From Nostoc sp. LPT (GTDB taxonomy: Bacteria > Cyanobacteriota > Cyanobacteriia > Cyanobacteriales > Nostocaceae), in NCBI RefSeq assembly GCF_017115165.1, contig NZ_JABXKF010000130.1:1-64000 (forward strand): DNA of 64,000 nt, in the 5' to 3' direction. The translations under genes were made by a program, and so were the position numbers. A model generated the notes under the pieces. It had not been told where the DNA came from and made no database searches. It saw only the letters and a program-made list of their open reading frames with translations. Shown one piece after another: positions 19,024 to 28,119 of the stretch; the stretch's first letter is position 1, and each line of letters opens with the position of its first letter.

Positions 19024-20919
19024 TTGAACATGTGTACTAACAAAATCAATGACGAAGTATTGCTTTTACGTCAGCAAAATGCCCAATTGCTGCAACAGCT
19101 AGAAGCGTTGCAAGACCTTTATTCAACTACGCTGTTAGCCGAACAGGAATTAGTTACTGATGAAGTCCCGCAGGATTTACAACTGATAGAATTACAGTCG
19201 AAATTACAAGATAATTCTGCCTTTGTGGAATCAGCAAAGAAAATTCGCGGACAGTATCACCAAGCGACGGCAACTGCTTTGGCTGAGAGTGAGGCTAAGT
19301 ATCGCCAACTCGTGGAAAATATCAGCGACTTGATTTTTTCTATGTCAGTGCAAGGTCTTTTTACTTATGTCTCACCACAGTATAAAAATGTTTTAGGATG
19401 GGAACCTTCAGACTTACTTGGTCAACCCTTTGCTCCCCTGCTTCATCCTGATGATTTCCCTCTAGCCCAGAGAAAAATCCAAGAAATGGTGGAAACCAAG
19501 GGCCAACGGATTACAATAGAATTTCGCCACCGACAAAAGGATGGAAATTGGTGCTGGATGAGGTCAGTGGCTTCGCCAATTTTCGACTCAGAAGGTGAAA
19601 TTATTGGTCTTCATGGCGCTATTAGCGATATCAGCAGTCGCAAACAAGCTGAAGAATTAATCAAAGCCTCGCAATCAGAATTACTTGCCTTGTTCAACGC
19701 TATGCAGGATGTGATTCTTGTCTTGGATGCCGAAGGACGATACCTAAAAATTGCTCCTAGTGGTGCGCCTTTACTCTACCAACCTCCTGCGGAACTGGTG
19801 GGCAGAAAAATACATGAGGTTTTACCCTCTGCTTTTGCCGACTATTTTCTCAACTCTATTCAAGAAGCACTCTTAACTAAAAAAACTGTGAAGGTAGAAT
19901 ATAGCTTGCCTATAGGCGACCGAGAGGTTTGGTTTGAGGCGAATATTGCCAGCATGAGCGAAAACACCGTTGTTTGTGTCGCCAGGGATATTAATGAGCG
20001 CAAACAGATGGAAGACCAACTGCGACAACAAACAGAAAATTTAGCACAAACTCTTCAAGAACTCAGACAAACTCAAGCACAAATGATTCAAGCAGAAAAA
20101 ATGTCCAGCTTGGGTCAACTTGTGGCTGGAGTTGCCCACGAAATCAATAACCCCGTTAATTTTATTCACGGTAATCTCAGCCATCTTGAGGAATATACTC
20201 AAGACCTGTTGCGAATAATTTACCTATATCAGCAGCAATCTGGTAATAAGTTGGAATTTCAGGCTTTGTGTGAGGAAATTGACCTAGAGTACATTCAAAA
20301 AGATGTACCAAAAATATTGAGTTCGATGAAAGTTGGCACTCAGCGCATCCGTCAGATTGTGCTGTCGTTACGAACCTTCTCACGGATAGATGAAGCCGAG
20401 TTTAAAGCAGTAGACATTCACGAAAGCATCGACAGTACTCTAATGGTATTGCAACATCGCTTCCAAGAAACAACAAAGCTTCCAGCCATTCAAGTCATCA
20501 AAGACTTCGGCACATTACCTTTAGTGGAATGCTATGGCGGACAACTCAATCAGGTGTTTATGAATATATTGGCGAATGCCATTGATGCTTTAGAAGAATC
20601 GACAATTGAGAATGCACAATTGAGAATAGACAATTTAACCTCTGGGTTGTTAACTCCCACGATCGCCATTCGTACCTCAGTGATAGATTCCGGTTGGGTA
20701 AAAATTGCGATCGCTGATAATGGAATAGGTATGTCAGAACAGATTCAAAAACAAGTTTTTAATCCGTTTTTCACCAAAAAGCCTGTGGGTAAGGGAACAG
20801 GTATGGGAATGTTTATCAGTTATCAAATCATTACAGAAACACATGGTGGCAAACTGGAGTGTCATTCAACACCAGCAGTAGGAACAGAGTTTGTAATTAC
20901 AATTCCAATTCAGCATTGA
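19024..20919 (+). CDS. PAS-domain sensor histidine kinase
   Basis: 631 residues. A short N-terminal coiled coil (about 5-80, rich in Q, L and E) is followed by PAS/PAC (about 85-215, with GLFTYVSPQYKNVLGWEP and DISSRKQAE), a second PAS (about 215-335, ending RDINERKQMED), a helical linker, HisKA with phospho-acceptor H372 in VAHEINNP, and a HATPase ([33 protein letters not shown]). No membrane segment was seen, so it is a cytoplasmic sensor. GGGAG lies six bases before the ATG. No response regulator gene adjoins it. Its kinase core resembles that of the hybrid kinases upstream, so it probably belongs to the same expanded cyanobacterial family. The signal is unknown. Confidence 0.92.
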   Translation: MNMCTNKINDEVLLLRQQNAQLLQQLEALQDLYSTTLLAEQELVTDEVPQDLQLIELQSKLQDNSAFVESAKKIRGQYHQATATALAESEAKYRQLVENISDLIFSMSVQGLFTYVSPQYKNVLGWEPSDLLGQPFAPLLHPDDFPLAQRKIQEMVETKGQRITIEFRHRQKDGNWCWMRSVASPIFDSEGEIIGLHGAISDISSRKQAEELIKASQSELLALFNAMQDVILVLDAEGRYLKIAPSGAPLLYQPPAELVGRKIHEVLPSAFADYFLNSIQEALLTKKTVKVEYSLPIGDREVWFEANIASMSENTVVCVARDINERKQMEDQLRQQTENLAQTLQELRQTQAQMIQAEKMSSLGQLVAGVAHEINNPVNFIHGNLSHLEEYTQDLLRIIYLYQQQSGNKLEFQALCEEIDLEYIQKDVPKILSSMKVGTQRIRQIVLSLRTFSRIDEAEFKAVDIHESIDSTLMVLQHRFQETTKLPAIQVIKDFGTLPLVECYGGQLNQVFMNILANAIDALEESTIENAQLRIDNLTSGLLTPTIAIRTSVIDSGWVKIAIADNGIGMSEQIQKQVFNPFFTKKPVGKGTGMGMFISYQIITETHGGKLECHSTPAVGTEFVITIPIQH

Positions 20920-21140
20920 CTGAACAAGGCAAAAGTAAAAAGTTAAAAGGCAAAAGAAAGAAAATCAAGAATGGTTGTCAGCCTCTAAATTTATTTATCA
21001 GAATTATCTTTTTACTTTTTAACCACAAAGTTGTACTACTACAGCACGACAAAAATAAACATCCCATTTCAAATGGTGCAAGAGCTCGGAATACAATAAT
21101 TATGCGTGACTTTTGACTTTTGACTTCCCGAAGGGGTTGA

Positions 21141-22268
21141 CTATTGACTAATAGCTAAACAATCAGTTTCTGCCCACCAAGCGTAAATAGGTGTGTCGCG
21201 GTCTGGTAAAGTGCCAAAAGTATTAGGTTGCAACACATTAATACTAATGCCATTTGTTAATTCCATAACATAATTAACGTGTGTGCCCAAATACATAACG
21301 TTGACAAGCCGTCCTTCAAAGCAGTTAGCTGGCAAATTAGGTGGATACAGCGAAAGCTGTATTTTTTCTGGACGCACACTCACTACTACAGCTTGTGATA
21401 ATTCAGTTGGTGTATCTTCAGCGCGGCTAATAACAATTGATAGTCCCATTTTTGTTGAAATTTTAATATTAGAGGAGTCTACCGCGACAATTTCACCACT
21501 GAATAAATTAGTATCACCAATAAAATCAGCAACAAAGGATGTACAGGGACGTTCGTAAATTTGGCTGGGAGTGCCAACTTGTTCAATTTTGCCTTGATTC
21601 ATCACGGCAATGCGATCGCTCAAAGACAATGCTTCTTCTTGGTCGTGTGTCACCATCACAAAAGTTAACCCCAAGTCTTTGTGTAAATTTGATAACTCAA
21701 CCTGCATTTCCTTACGTAGTTTTAAATCTAACGCCCCTAAAGGTTCATCCAGTAGGACGACAGTGGGATGGTTGACTAAAGCCCTTGCTAAAGCTACTCG
21801 CTGCTGTTGACCACCAGAAAGTTGATTGGGAAAGCGCGATCGCAAACTTTCCATTTTCACGAGTTTTAAAGCTTCTTGGACTCTAGCTTCAATTTTCGAT
21901 TTGGGTATTTTTTTTAACCGCAGTCCGAAGGCGATGTTATTCCAGACATTCAGGTGGTTAAATAGAGCGTAACTTTGAAATACAGTATTGACGGGTCGGC
22001 GGTAAGGGGGCACATTAGTCATGGACTGACCCTGAATAAACACCTTACCAGCGTCAGCAATTTCAAACCCAGCAATTAAGCGTAGTGTTGTTGTTTTACC
22101 ACAACCGGAGGGGCCTAAAATACTAAAAAATTCTCCTTGTCTGACATCCAAATCAATGCCATTTACTGCTGGTTCTTGGTTAAAAAACTTGAAGACGTTA
22201 CGCAGTTCAACATCAAGTGGCTGAAAACTTGTTATCCCCCTCTGATTTTGCATGACAATTTGAGCCAT
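21141..22268 (-). CDS. potA: ABC transporter ATP-binding protein, PotA type
   Basis: 375 residues, usual size for the spermidine/putrescine or related importer ATPases. Walker [10 protein letters not shown] (52-60), Q-loop VFQSYALF, signature [15 protein letters not shown] (150-164), Walker B VLLDEP (171-176), H-loop THDQEE (H210), then a C-terminal TOBE-like domain (VRPEKIQL). It would drive uptake through a membrane permease pair with a periplasmic binding protein, but no permease or binding-protein gene adjoins it here, so the substrate is uncertain (polyamine, iron, sulfate or sugar homologues look alike). It diverges from the PBP2 gene. Confidence 0.85.
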   Translation of the reverse strand: MAQIVMQNQRGITSFQPLDVELRNVFKFFNQEPAVNGIDLDVRQGEFFSILGPSGCGKTTTLRLIAGFEIADAGKVFIQGQSMTNVPPYRRPVNTVFQSYALFNHLNVWNNIAFGLRLKKIPKSKIEARVQEALKLVKMESLRSRFPNQLSGGQQQRVALARALVNHPTVVLLDEPLGALDLKLRKEMQVELSNLHKDLGLTFVMVTHDQEEALSLSDRIAVMNQGKIEQVGTPSQIYERPCTSFVADFIGDTNLFSGEIVAVDSSNIKISTKMGLSIVISRAEDTPTELSQAVVVSVRPEKIQLSLYPPNLPANCFEGRLVNVMYLGTHVNYVMELTNGISINVLQPNTFGTLPDRDTPIYAWWAETDCLAISQ

Positions 22269-22561
22269 AATCCTCAGTAGAATGCCGCGATATTACATTA
22301 TTTTGTCAATTGCTCTAGTCTTTTGGGCAGACTATATTTGACACTTTGGTTTATTGTATCCGTCAAAAACAATTGTTCAAGAATATACACGCCCGATTCT
22401 TTTACTCTCAGTAATAAAATAAAATTATGGTAAATTTATATACTAAAGTTATTATTAGAAACTCTGTGATTAAGTTAACATGCCTTAAAATTGCATATTA
22501 GCAATTGCTAAAAGGCCGGCTGGAATTGCGTTTATTCATTTTGAATTTTGAATTGATACTT

Positions 22562-24409
22562 ATGTCTTTATTCCCATCACTTGGCAGCAAAAAAGATACA
22601 CGTACAGTTGGACGTGGTTTCCAATCAATATTTTTAATCGTATTTACCCTATTGATGACCACTGGGATTGAGGTTCGTTTGGCCTACTTGCAAATAGTTG
22701 AAGGGCCAAAACTCCGGGAACGAGCCGAAGCAAACCGAATTCGGATGATTCCCAAACAACCAGAACGGGGCAATATTTTTGACCGGAATGGCAAACTTTT
22801 AGCCAGTACTCGCTATCCTAGCTCTGTATATTTGTGGCCGATGGCACATACTAAGCCTTCCTGGTCTGTAGTCGGCCCGCGTCTAGCGCAAATTCTCAAC
22901 ATTCCCCAAGATGAGATGGAAAAGAAATTAGAACAAGCAGGTGCTAATTCCTCTTCACTCATCCGGGTTGCTCGCGATCTCAATGAAGCAGAAATTACGG
23001 CATTAAAGGAGTATAAAAATGAACTTCCCGAAGTGGAAATCAATACAGATTCTGTACGTTATTATCCCCACGGCAAGCAATTAGCGCACGTATTAGGTTA
23101 TACAAGAGAATTGACCGCCGACCAGTTGAAGGGCAAGAAGGAGCAAGGCTACCGACTGGGAGATGTAATCGGTCAGATGGGTGTGGAAAAGGCTTATGAG
23201 AAGGCTCTACGGGGCGAATGGGGCGGTCAGCAAGTGGAAGTAGATGGTGCAGGTAGACCAATCCGGGTTATAGGGGAGAAACAGGCAAAAGCTGGTAATG
23301 ATTTGCACCTGACCATAGATTTGGATGTGCAAAAGGCAGCCCAAAAAGCTTTGGGAAATCACCGAGGTGCGATCGCAGCACTCGATCCGAATAATGGTGC
23401 TGTTTTAGCGCTGATATCTTATCCCACCTTTGACCCGAATATCTTCTCTAAACAAAAACTCTCCCAGAAAGATTGGGAAAGCGTGCAAGGTAAAGATCAC
23501 CCCTTGGTTAATCGTGCCCTGAGTGCCTTTCCGCCCGCCAGTACTTTCAAAATTGTCACTACAACAGCTGGACTGGAATCAGGTGAATTTTCTCCTGACT
23601 CAATACTACAAACCTTTGGTTCTCTTACTGTGGGTGGGGTGACATTTGGTGAGTGGAACCACGCTGGATTTGGGCCATTAGGATTTCCGAGAGCGATCGC
23701 TATGAGTAGTGATACTTTCTTCTATCAAGTTGGCAGAAAAGTCGGTGGCCCAACTTTAATCAAATGGAGTCGCAAATACGGGTTTGGTCAAAGAACTGGT
23801 ATTGAATTTCGTGATGAAGAATCAGTAGGCTTGGTTCCAGATGAAACATGGAAGCAGAAAGCTTGGAAAATACCTTGGACTGTAGGCGACACCATTAATA
23901 TGTCAATTGGTCAAGGCGCTTTGCAAGTGACACCTCTGCAATCGGCGATTATGTTTTCTGTCCCTGCTAATGGTGGGTATCGAGTTCAGCCACATTTGCT
24001 TAAAGATAACGAAGAAGCAAAAAGTTGGCGAGAATCCTTAAATATGAAGCCGACAACTATCAAAGTTCTCCGCGACGGACTGCGGAAGGTGGTGAGTGAA
24101 GGCACTGGTAAGCGCTTGGACGTGCCGACAATTGCCCCAGCTTCCGGGAAGAGTGGCACAGCTGAAGCTGGTGTTGGTCGCCCAAATCATACATGGTTTG
24201 GTGCTTATGCGCCCAGTAATAAGCCAGAAATTGTAGTTGTGGCCTTTGGGGAAAATACTGGCGAACATGGCGGTACTATTTGCGGGCCGATGGTTTTACA
24301 AGTACTAGAAGCTTATTTTCAGCACAAATATCCAGGTAAGTATCAAAAACCTCAGCCTGACCCATCAGATGCTAAAACTCAAAGTTCAGGACATGGCACT
24401 GGAGATTAG
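22562..24409 (+). CDS. mrdA: Penicillin-binding protein 2, peptidoglycan transpeptidase
   Basis: 615 residues from the ATG at 22562. The frame is open upstream from a TTG at 22505, but those codons (LRLFILNFELIL) come from a dispersed intergenic repeat. A cytoplasmic N-terminus and one membrane helix (about 20-45, FQSIFLIVFTLLMTTGIEV) lead to a pedestal region (RGNIFDRNGKLLA) and the transpeptidase domain. The catalytic SxxK is STFK with S327, the second motif is SSD, and the KTG-type motif is KSGT with K530. This class B PBP cross-links peptidoglycan during cell elongation in the periplasm. The C-terminal tail is rich in P, S and G. Confidence 0.93.
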   Translation: MSLFPSLGSKKDTRTVGRGFQSIFLIVFTLLMTTGIEVRLAYLQIVEGPKLRERAEANRIRMIPKQPERGNIFDRNGKLLASTRYPSSVYLWPMAHTKPSWSVVGPRLAQILNIPQDEMEKKLEQAGANSSSLIRVARDLNEAEITALKEYKNELPEVEINTDSVRYYPHGKQLAHVLGYTRELTADQLKGKKEQGYRLGDVIGQMGVEKAYEKALRGEWGGQQVEVDGAGRPIRVIGEKQAKAGNDLHLTIDLDVQKAAQKALGNHRGAIAALDPNNGAVLALISYPTFDPNIFSKQKLSQKDWESVQGKDHPLVNRALSAFPPASTFKIVTTTAGLESGEFSPDSILQTFGSLTVGGVTFGEWNHAGFGPLGFPRAIAMSSDTFFYQVGRKVGGPTLIKWSRKYGFGQRTGIEFRDEESVGLVPDETWKQKAWKIPWTVGDTINMSIGQGALQVTPLQSAIMFSVPANGGYRVQPHLLKDNEEAKSWRESLNMKPTTIKVLRDGLRKVVSEGTGKRLDVPTIAPASGKSGTAEAGVGRPNHTWFGAYAPSNKPEIVVVAFGENTGEHGGTICGPMVLQVLEAYFQHKYPGKYQKPQPDPSDAKTQSSGHGTGD

Positions 24410-24889
24410 TACCGCAGGGCGGAAGTCAAAAGTCACGCATTCAAAAGTCAAACAGATATACAGTGTAAAAGTTTCTAGTTTATCCGATTAATTTTGATAG
24501 ATGAATCAGTTTTAAATTTCTCTTCTTTACCAAGCCCCGTTGGGGCGGGTGTGGGGGTGTAGGGGTTGCATGGTGGTAGGGGGGGGAAGAACTAGCCCCA
24601 ACCACCCGCATGAGTCTTTAGCCCTGCCCCTTGGGGCAACCGTGTTGTCCGGGGTTTCAATCCCCGTCCAACACCTTACACCCTTAAACCCTTAAACCCT
24701 TACACCCCTAATGAACTCTTTTACTTTGCGCTCTTCTCTGACGAGACGCTACGCGAATGCGTCCTTTGCGGTTCGTTCTTTTAATTCTCAGAAGGCATTA
24801 GGCATTGGGTATTGGGCATTGGGCAGAGACTTAGTACAGCATTTCATTAATTCATAGCGAATTAAAGAAAGGCAATATCCTACAATGCC
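24410..24889. other. Gene-free stretch made of short dispersed and tandem repeats
   Basis: No coding region is supported. It contains G-rich GCCCCGTTGGGGC-type inverted motifs (about 24534-24650), CCCTTAAA heptamer-like runs (24670-24709), a GACGAGACGCTACGCG element near 24741 and GGCATTGGGTATTGGGCATT repeats near 24800. This mosaic is typical of Nostoc intergenic DNA. Confidence 0.7.
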
Positions 24890-25096
24890 AATGCGTCGGC
24901 TTGCATTGTTAATGCGGCGGCTTGCATTGTTAATGTGTCGGCTTACATTGTTAATGCAGCGGCTTGCATTGTTAATGTATCGGTTTACATTGTTAATGCA
25001 GCGGCTTGCATTGTTAATACGTCGGCTTGCCTTGTTAATGTGTCGGCTTACACTGTTAATGCGGCTGCTGCATTGTTAATGCGTTTCCCTGCATTA
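24890..25096 (+). repeat. 21-bp minisatellite, nearly ten copies
   Basis: The unit is close to AATGCGTCGGCTTGCATTGT plus T, with scattered substitutions (TGT, TAT, ACA variants). Because 21 is a multiple of three, two frames stay open through it and spell seven-residue repeats (MRRLALL or VNAAACI). I do not treat these as genes, since neither frame extends into unique sequence and no good ribosome binding site was seen. The array ends about 100 bases before the serine hydrolase gene. Confidence 0.9.
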
Positions 25097-25195
25097 AAAA
25101 CGCTACGCTTTTACGCAAAACTGTACTTAGTGCAACTTCCCCTCTGCTCCTCTGCTCGCTCATCTCCACATCGCTAAACAAAAATCAGGTCAATT

Positions 25196-26251
25196 ATGAT
25201 TGACGACTATATTCGAGCTGTAATGACTCAAAATCAGATTCCGGGGCTTTCTGTTGCAGTAGTACAGGAAGGTGAACCTGTTTTAGTTAAAGGCTATGGA
25301 CTGGCGAATGTTGAACACTCTGTTCCAGCCACTGAACATACAGTTTATGAGATTGCGTCTGTCGGTAAAACTTTCACTGCTACAGCCATAATGATACTCG
25401 TGGAACAAGGGATAATTTCGCTAGAAGATGCGATCGCAGACTATCTCGATTGTCTACCCATAACATGGCAAAATGTTGTCACAATCGGGCATATTCTGTC
25501 TCATCAGTCTGGAATTCCTAGTTATACCGATGCCTCAAACTACTGGGAAATTACCCATCTTAATTTATCGAAATCTGAAATTTTGGCTTTAGTTACTCAC
25601 CTACCCCTCAAGTTGCAACCGGGTGAGTTTAGCGCCTATGACAACACAGGCTACTATTTACTGGGTTTGCTCCTAGAAAAGGTAACTGAACAATCTTATG
25701 GAGATTTGTTGCAAGAGCGCATTTTTGCTCCTTTAGAAATGAATGCAACTGTGATGAATAATCCCAGTGATATAGTGCCAAACCGGGCTGCTGGCTATCA
25801 GTTGACAAACAGCAAACTCGTTAACAAACCTTACTACAGTCCTTCTGTTACCTATTCGGCTGGAGGTCAACTTTCCAGCGTAGAAGATATGGTGAAGTGG
25901 GAACAGGCGCTTTGTGCTGAAACTTTGCTAAAGCAATCAACTCTCGATTTGATGTGGACTCCTCATTTTCCCAATCAGGGCGATGATTGGGAAAATTTGA
26001 GATATGTTGCAGGTTTAGGGTGGTGGGTATTCAATTATGACGATCGCCGAGTAGTTGGTCATAATGGTTCGATACTAGGATTCGCAAGTAACATTACCCG
26101 CTTTATTGATGACAAAATTACCGTGATTTTACTTTGCAATCTAGATAAAATTTCCCGACCAGATGCGATCGCTAAGAAAATTGCTGAATACTATTGTCCA
26201 GTTCTTACAGAACTACTTCTTCAGCCTCCATTAGCAAAAAGAGAGAACTAA
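25196..26251 (+). CDS. Serine hydrolase of the beta-lactamase / class C PBP family
   Basis: 351 residues covering one beta-lactamase-like domain. The nucleophile motif SVGK has S55 and K58, the YxN motif is Y148-D-N150, and the third motif is H289-N-G. The usual landmarks GYGLANVE and GHILSHQSGIPSY are present. No signal peptide was seen at the N-terminus (MIDDYIRAVMTQNQIPG), so it is probably cytoplasmic or exported atypically. Family members include D-aminopeptidases, esterases and PBP4*-like enzymes, so the substrate cannot be named. AGGTC lies close to the ATG. A VanY-type carboxypeptidase lies downstream on the other strand. Confidence 0.88.
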   Translation: MIDDYIRAVMTQNQIPGLSVAVVQEGEPVLVKGYGLANVEHSVPATEHTVYEIASVGKTFTATAIMILVEQGIISLEDAIADYLDCLPITWQNVVTIGHILSHQSGIPSYTDASNYWEITHLNLSKSEILALVTHLPLKLQPGEFSAYDNTGYYLLGLLLEKVTEQSYGDLLQERIFAPLEMNATVMNNPSDIVPNRAAGYQLTNSKLVNKPYYSPSVTYSAGGQLSSVEDMVKWEQALCAETLLKQSTLDLMWTPHFPNQGDDWENLRYVAGLGWWVFNYDDRRVVGHNGSILGFASNITRFIDDKITVILLCNLDKISRPDAIAKKIAEYYCPVLTELLLQPPLAKREN

Positions 26252-26285
26252 TTACTCCTGACCGAATTATTTTGACTGCTGTCTC

Positions 26286-27134
26286 CTATGGCGATATCTT
26301 AGCGGGTTTCAAGTTTCTGGCTTTGTAGAACATTTCTAAACTATTGCGATCGCCTACAAAACGCCAGTGCCAAGGTTCATAACTCACACCTTGAGCATTA
26401 TCTTTGGGAAAAGACATTTCAAAGCTGAAACGCGCTGCATTTGCTTGCAGCCACCGATAAGCCTTGGTATTGTCAAAGTTAGTTTGAAGATTAGTTGCTG
26501 GTACTGCTCCGTCTCCAACATCCACAGCATAACCTGTGTGATGTTCGCTATGACCAGGAGGAGCGCTGAGGGCGGCTCGTTGTGCTGGCGTTTGATTTCG
26601 CTGGGCACTGACAGCAAAAAACAACTGCTCCTGATCTTTGACTGAACGAAAACCAGAAATTGGTACTAAAATTACACCTGAACTCCGGGCTGCTGCTACC
26701 ATCTCCTCAAACTTTTGGGCAGCAGCTTTTCGCATTCTAATGCCCCTATTTGCGGAGATGGTTACTAGTTCTGACTCAGGGGCTTCTGGGTATGGAAAAT
26801 GCCCTAACACAGTATCGCTGGAATTATTAGATGCTGTTGGAGTTGTAGGAGTAGAAGTAGCTGGTAAAAGTTGAGAATCGGCAGTTTTTTTGGGTGCTGT
26901 GACGAAAAACAAAAAACTGCCAATTAAAGCCAGCAAGACAAATCCTGCAATTCCCCCAATAAGGATAATTCGGGGTTGCAACCAAATTTTAGGTGCTGCA
27001 ACAGGCGTATCGCGTACAGCCACTGGAATATCATCGCCAAGGTCATTCGATGAGTTTTGCGGTTTTCCAGAAAACCCTGCCTTATTCAAAGGTAAACTCC
27101 TGTTTTTGTGGAATAGCCATAACAGATTTTGCAC
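26286..27134 (-). CDS. VanY-type D-alanyl-D-alanine carboxypeptidase
   Basis: 282 residues, peptidase family M15B. A cytoplasmic N-terminus of about 52 residues, one membrane helix (about 53-77, IILIGGIAGFVLLALIGSFL) and a Pro/Thr/Ser linker lead to the periplasmic catalytic domain. Zinc ligands and catalytic residues are visible in GHSEHHTGYAVDVGD and EPWHWRFVG, with SGFRSVKDQEQLF upstream. The enzyme trims the terminal D-Ala from peptidoglycan stem peptides. In a cyanobacterium it more likely serves wall maturation than glycopeptide resistance, as no vanHAX genes are present. Its start region overlaps possible upstream starts of the divergent AEC transporter. Confidence 0.92.
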   Translation of the reverse strand: MQNLLWLFHKNRSLPLNKAGFSGKPQNSSNDLGDDIPVAVRDTPVAAPKIWLQPRIILIGGIAGFVLLALIGSFLFFVTAPKKTADSQLLPATSTPTTPTASNNSSDTVLGHFPYPEAPESELVTISANRGIRMRKAAAQKFEEMVAAARSSGVILVPISGFRSVKDQEQLFFAVSAQRNQTPAQRAALSAPPGHSEHHTGYAVDVGDGAVPATNLQTNFDNTKAYRWLQANAARFSFEMSFPKDNAQGVSYEPWHWRFVGDRNSLEMFYKARNLKPAKISP

Positions 27135-27191
27135 TGGACAAAAGTAAACGTAACAGGTAGCATTTTACATCTGTGGTTCTTAGGCGCAATC

Positions 27192-28109
27192 TTGACAAAC
27201 CTTTTAGAACTATACGTCAAGCTGGGAGGATTAGTCCTGGTAGGTTTTATTCTGGGACGCAAACTACCTGTAACAGTTCCTACACGTTTAGGACAGTTTC
27301 TTTTTTGGGTGGGAGTACCCATAAGCATAGTATCGTTTTTGCGTCAATCTAGCTTGTCGGGGCAAATTTGGATTGCACCCGCGATCGCTTACTTAGCCAT
27401 TTTTCTAGGAGCATTTTTAGCTTACTTAGGAATTAAAGCACAAGCCTATTTTAGAAATACCGTCCCCCAATCACCAACTCAGGCTAGCTTGATATTAGCA
27501 GCAATGTTGGGTAATACAGGTTATCTTGGCTTTCCGATTACCTTAGCAATGGTAGGCAAGGAATACTTTGCTTGGGCGTTATTTTACGATTTGCTAGGTT
27601 CATTCCCAGGAGCTTATGGCTTGGGTGTGTTACTAGCAGCGCGTTTTGGCGGTGGTATCCATAATCATTGGCAGATTGCTAGGCCCATCTTAATTAATCC
27701 TGCCCTGTGGGGTTTCGGATTTGGCTTGCTGTTTCGGCAGGTGACAATTCCCACAGTCGTGGAATTTTGCCTGGAGAAATTTGCTTGGAGTAGTGTAACT
27801 TTATCCCTGGTATTAATTGGAATGCGACTGGCGCTGCTCAAATCTTGGGGTAGCCTACCACAAGCAGGGATGAGCTTGGGAATCAAAATGCTGCTAGTTC
27901 CCTTGATATTGGGCAGCATCTTACCACTGTTTGGATTAACTGGGGCGATCGCAAAGATAATCGTGCTACAAATGGCTATGCCTCCAGCTTTCGCCACACT
28001 GGTAATTGCTGAGACATTCAATCTTGATCGCGATCTGGCAGTTACTGCCTTAGCTGCTGGGGCTATAGTATTGTTGGTTACTCTCCCAGTTTGGCTGTGG
28101 CTATTTTGA
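27192..28109 (+). CDS. AEC-family (auxin efflux carrier-like) membrane transporter
   Basis: About 305 residues and some ten hydrophobic helices throughout, with family landmarks such as GNTGYLGFPITLAMVG and the final helix AVTALAAGAIVLLVTLPVW. The frame is open from a TTG at 27129, which would overlap the start of the divergent carboxypeptidase. I prefer the in-frame TTG at 27192 (MTNLLELYVKLGGLVLVGF), which fits the usual N-terminus of this family, but no clear Shine-Dalgarno sequence decides it. The substrate is unknown; bacterial homologues move small organic anions or malate. The stop lies ten bases before the unusual FN3/BNR-like gene. Confidence 0.85.
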   Translation: MTNLLELYVKLGGLVLVGFILGRKLPVTVPTRLGQFLFWVGVPISIVSFLRQSSLSGQIWIAPAIAYLAIFLGAFLAYLGIKAQAYFRNTVPQSPTQASLILAAMLGNTGYLGFPITLAMVGKEYFAWALFYDLLGSFPGAYGLGVLLAARFGGGIHNHWQIARPILINPALWGFGFGLLFRQVTIPTVVEFCLEKFAWSSVTLSLVLIGMRLALLKSWGSLPQAGMSLGIKMLLVPLILGSILPLFGLTGAIAKIIVLQMAMPPAFATLVIAETFNLDRDLAVTALAAGAIVLLVTLPVWLWLF

Positions 28110-28119
28110 TTTTGAATTT

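Noticed and set aside
22505-22561. N-terminal extension of PBP2 from a TTG
   Set aside because: The extra codons come from an ATTTTGAATTTTGAATTG intergenic repeat; the ATG at 22562 begins the normal PBP2 N-terminus.
24890-25096. CRISPR-like array
   Set aside because: Units are contiguous with no unique spacers, and there are no cas genes. The same holds for 58329-58507 and 31498-31707.
24885-25177. Two overlapping open frames with seven-residue repeats (MRRLALL, VNAAACI)
   Set aside because: They exist because a 21-bp unit keeps all stop-free frames open. No unique coding flank and no convincing ribosome binding site.
26286-27134. Vancomycin-resistance operon
   Set aside because: The gene is VanY-like, but vanH, vanA, vanX and vanRS are absent; it is an ordinary wall carboxypeptidase.
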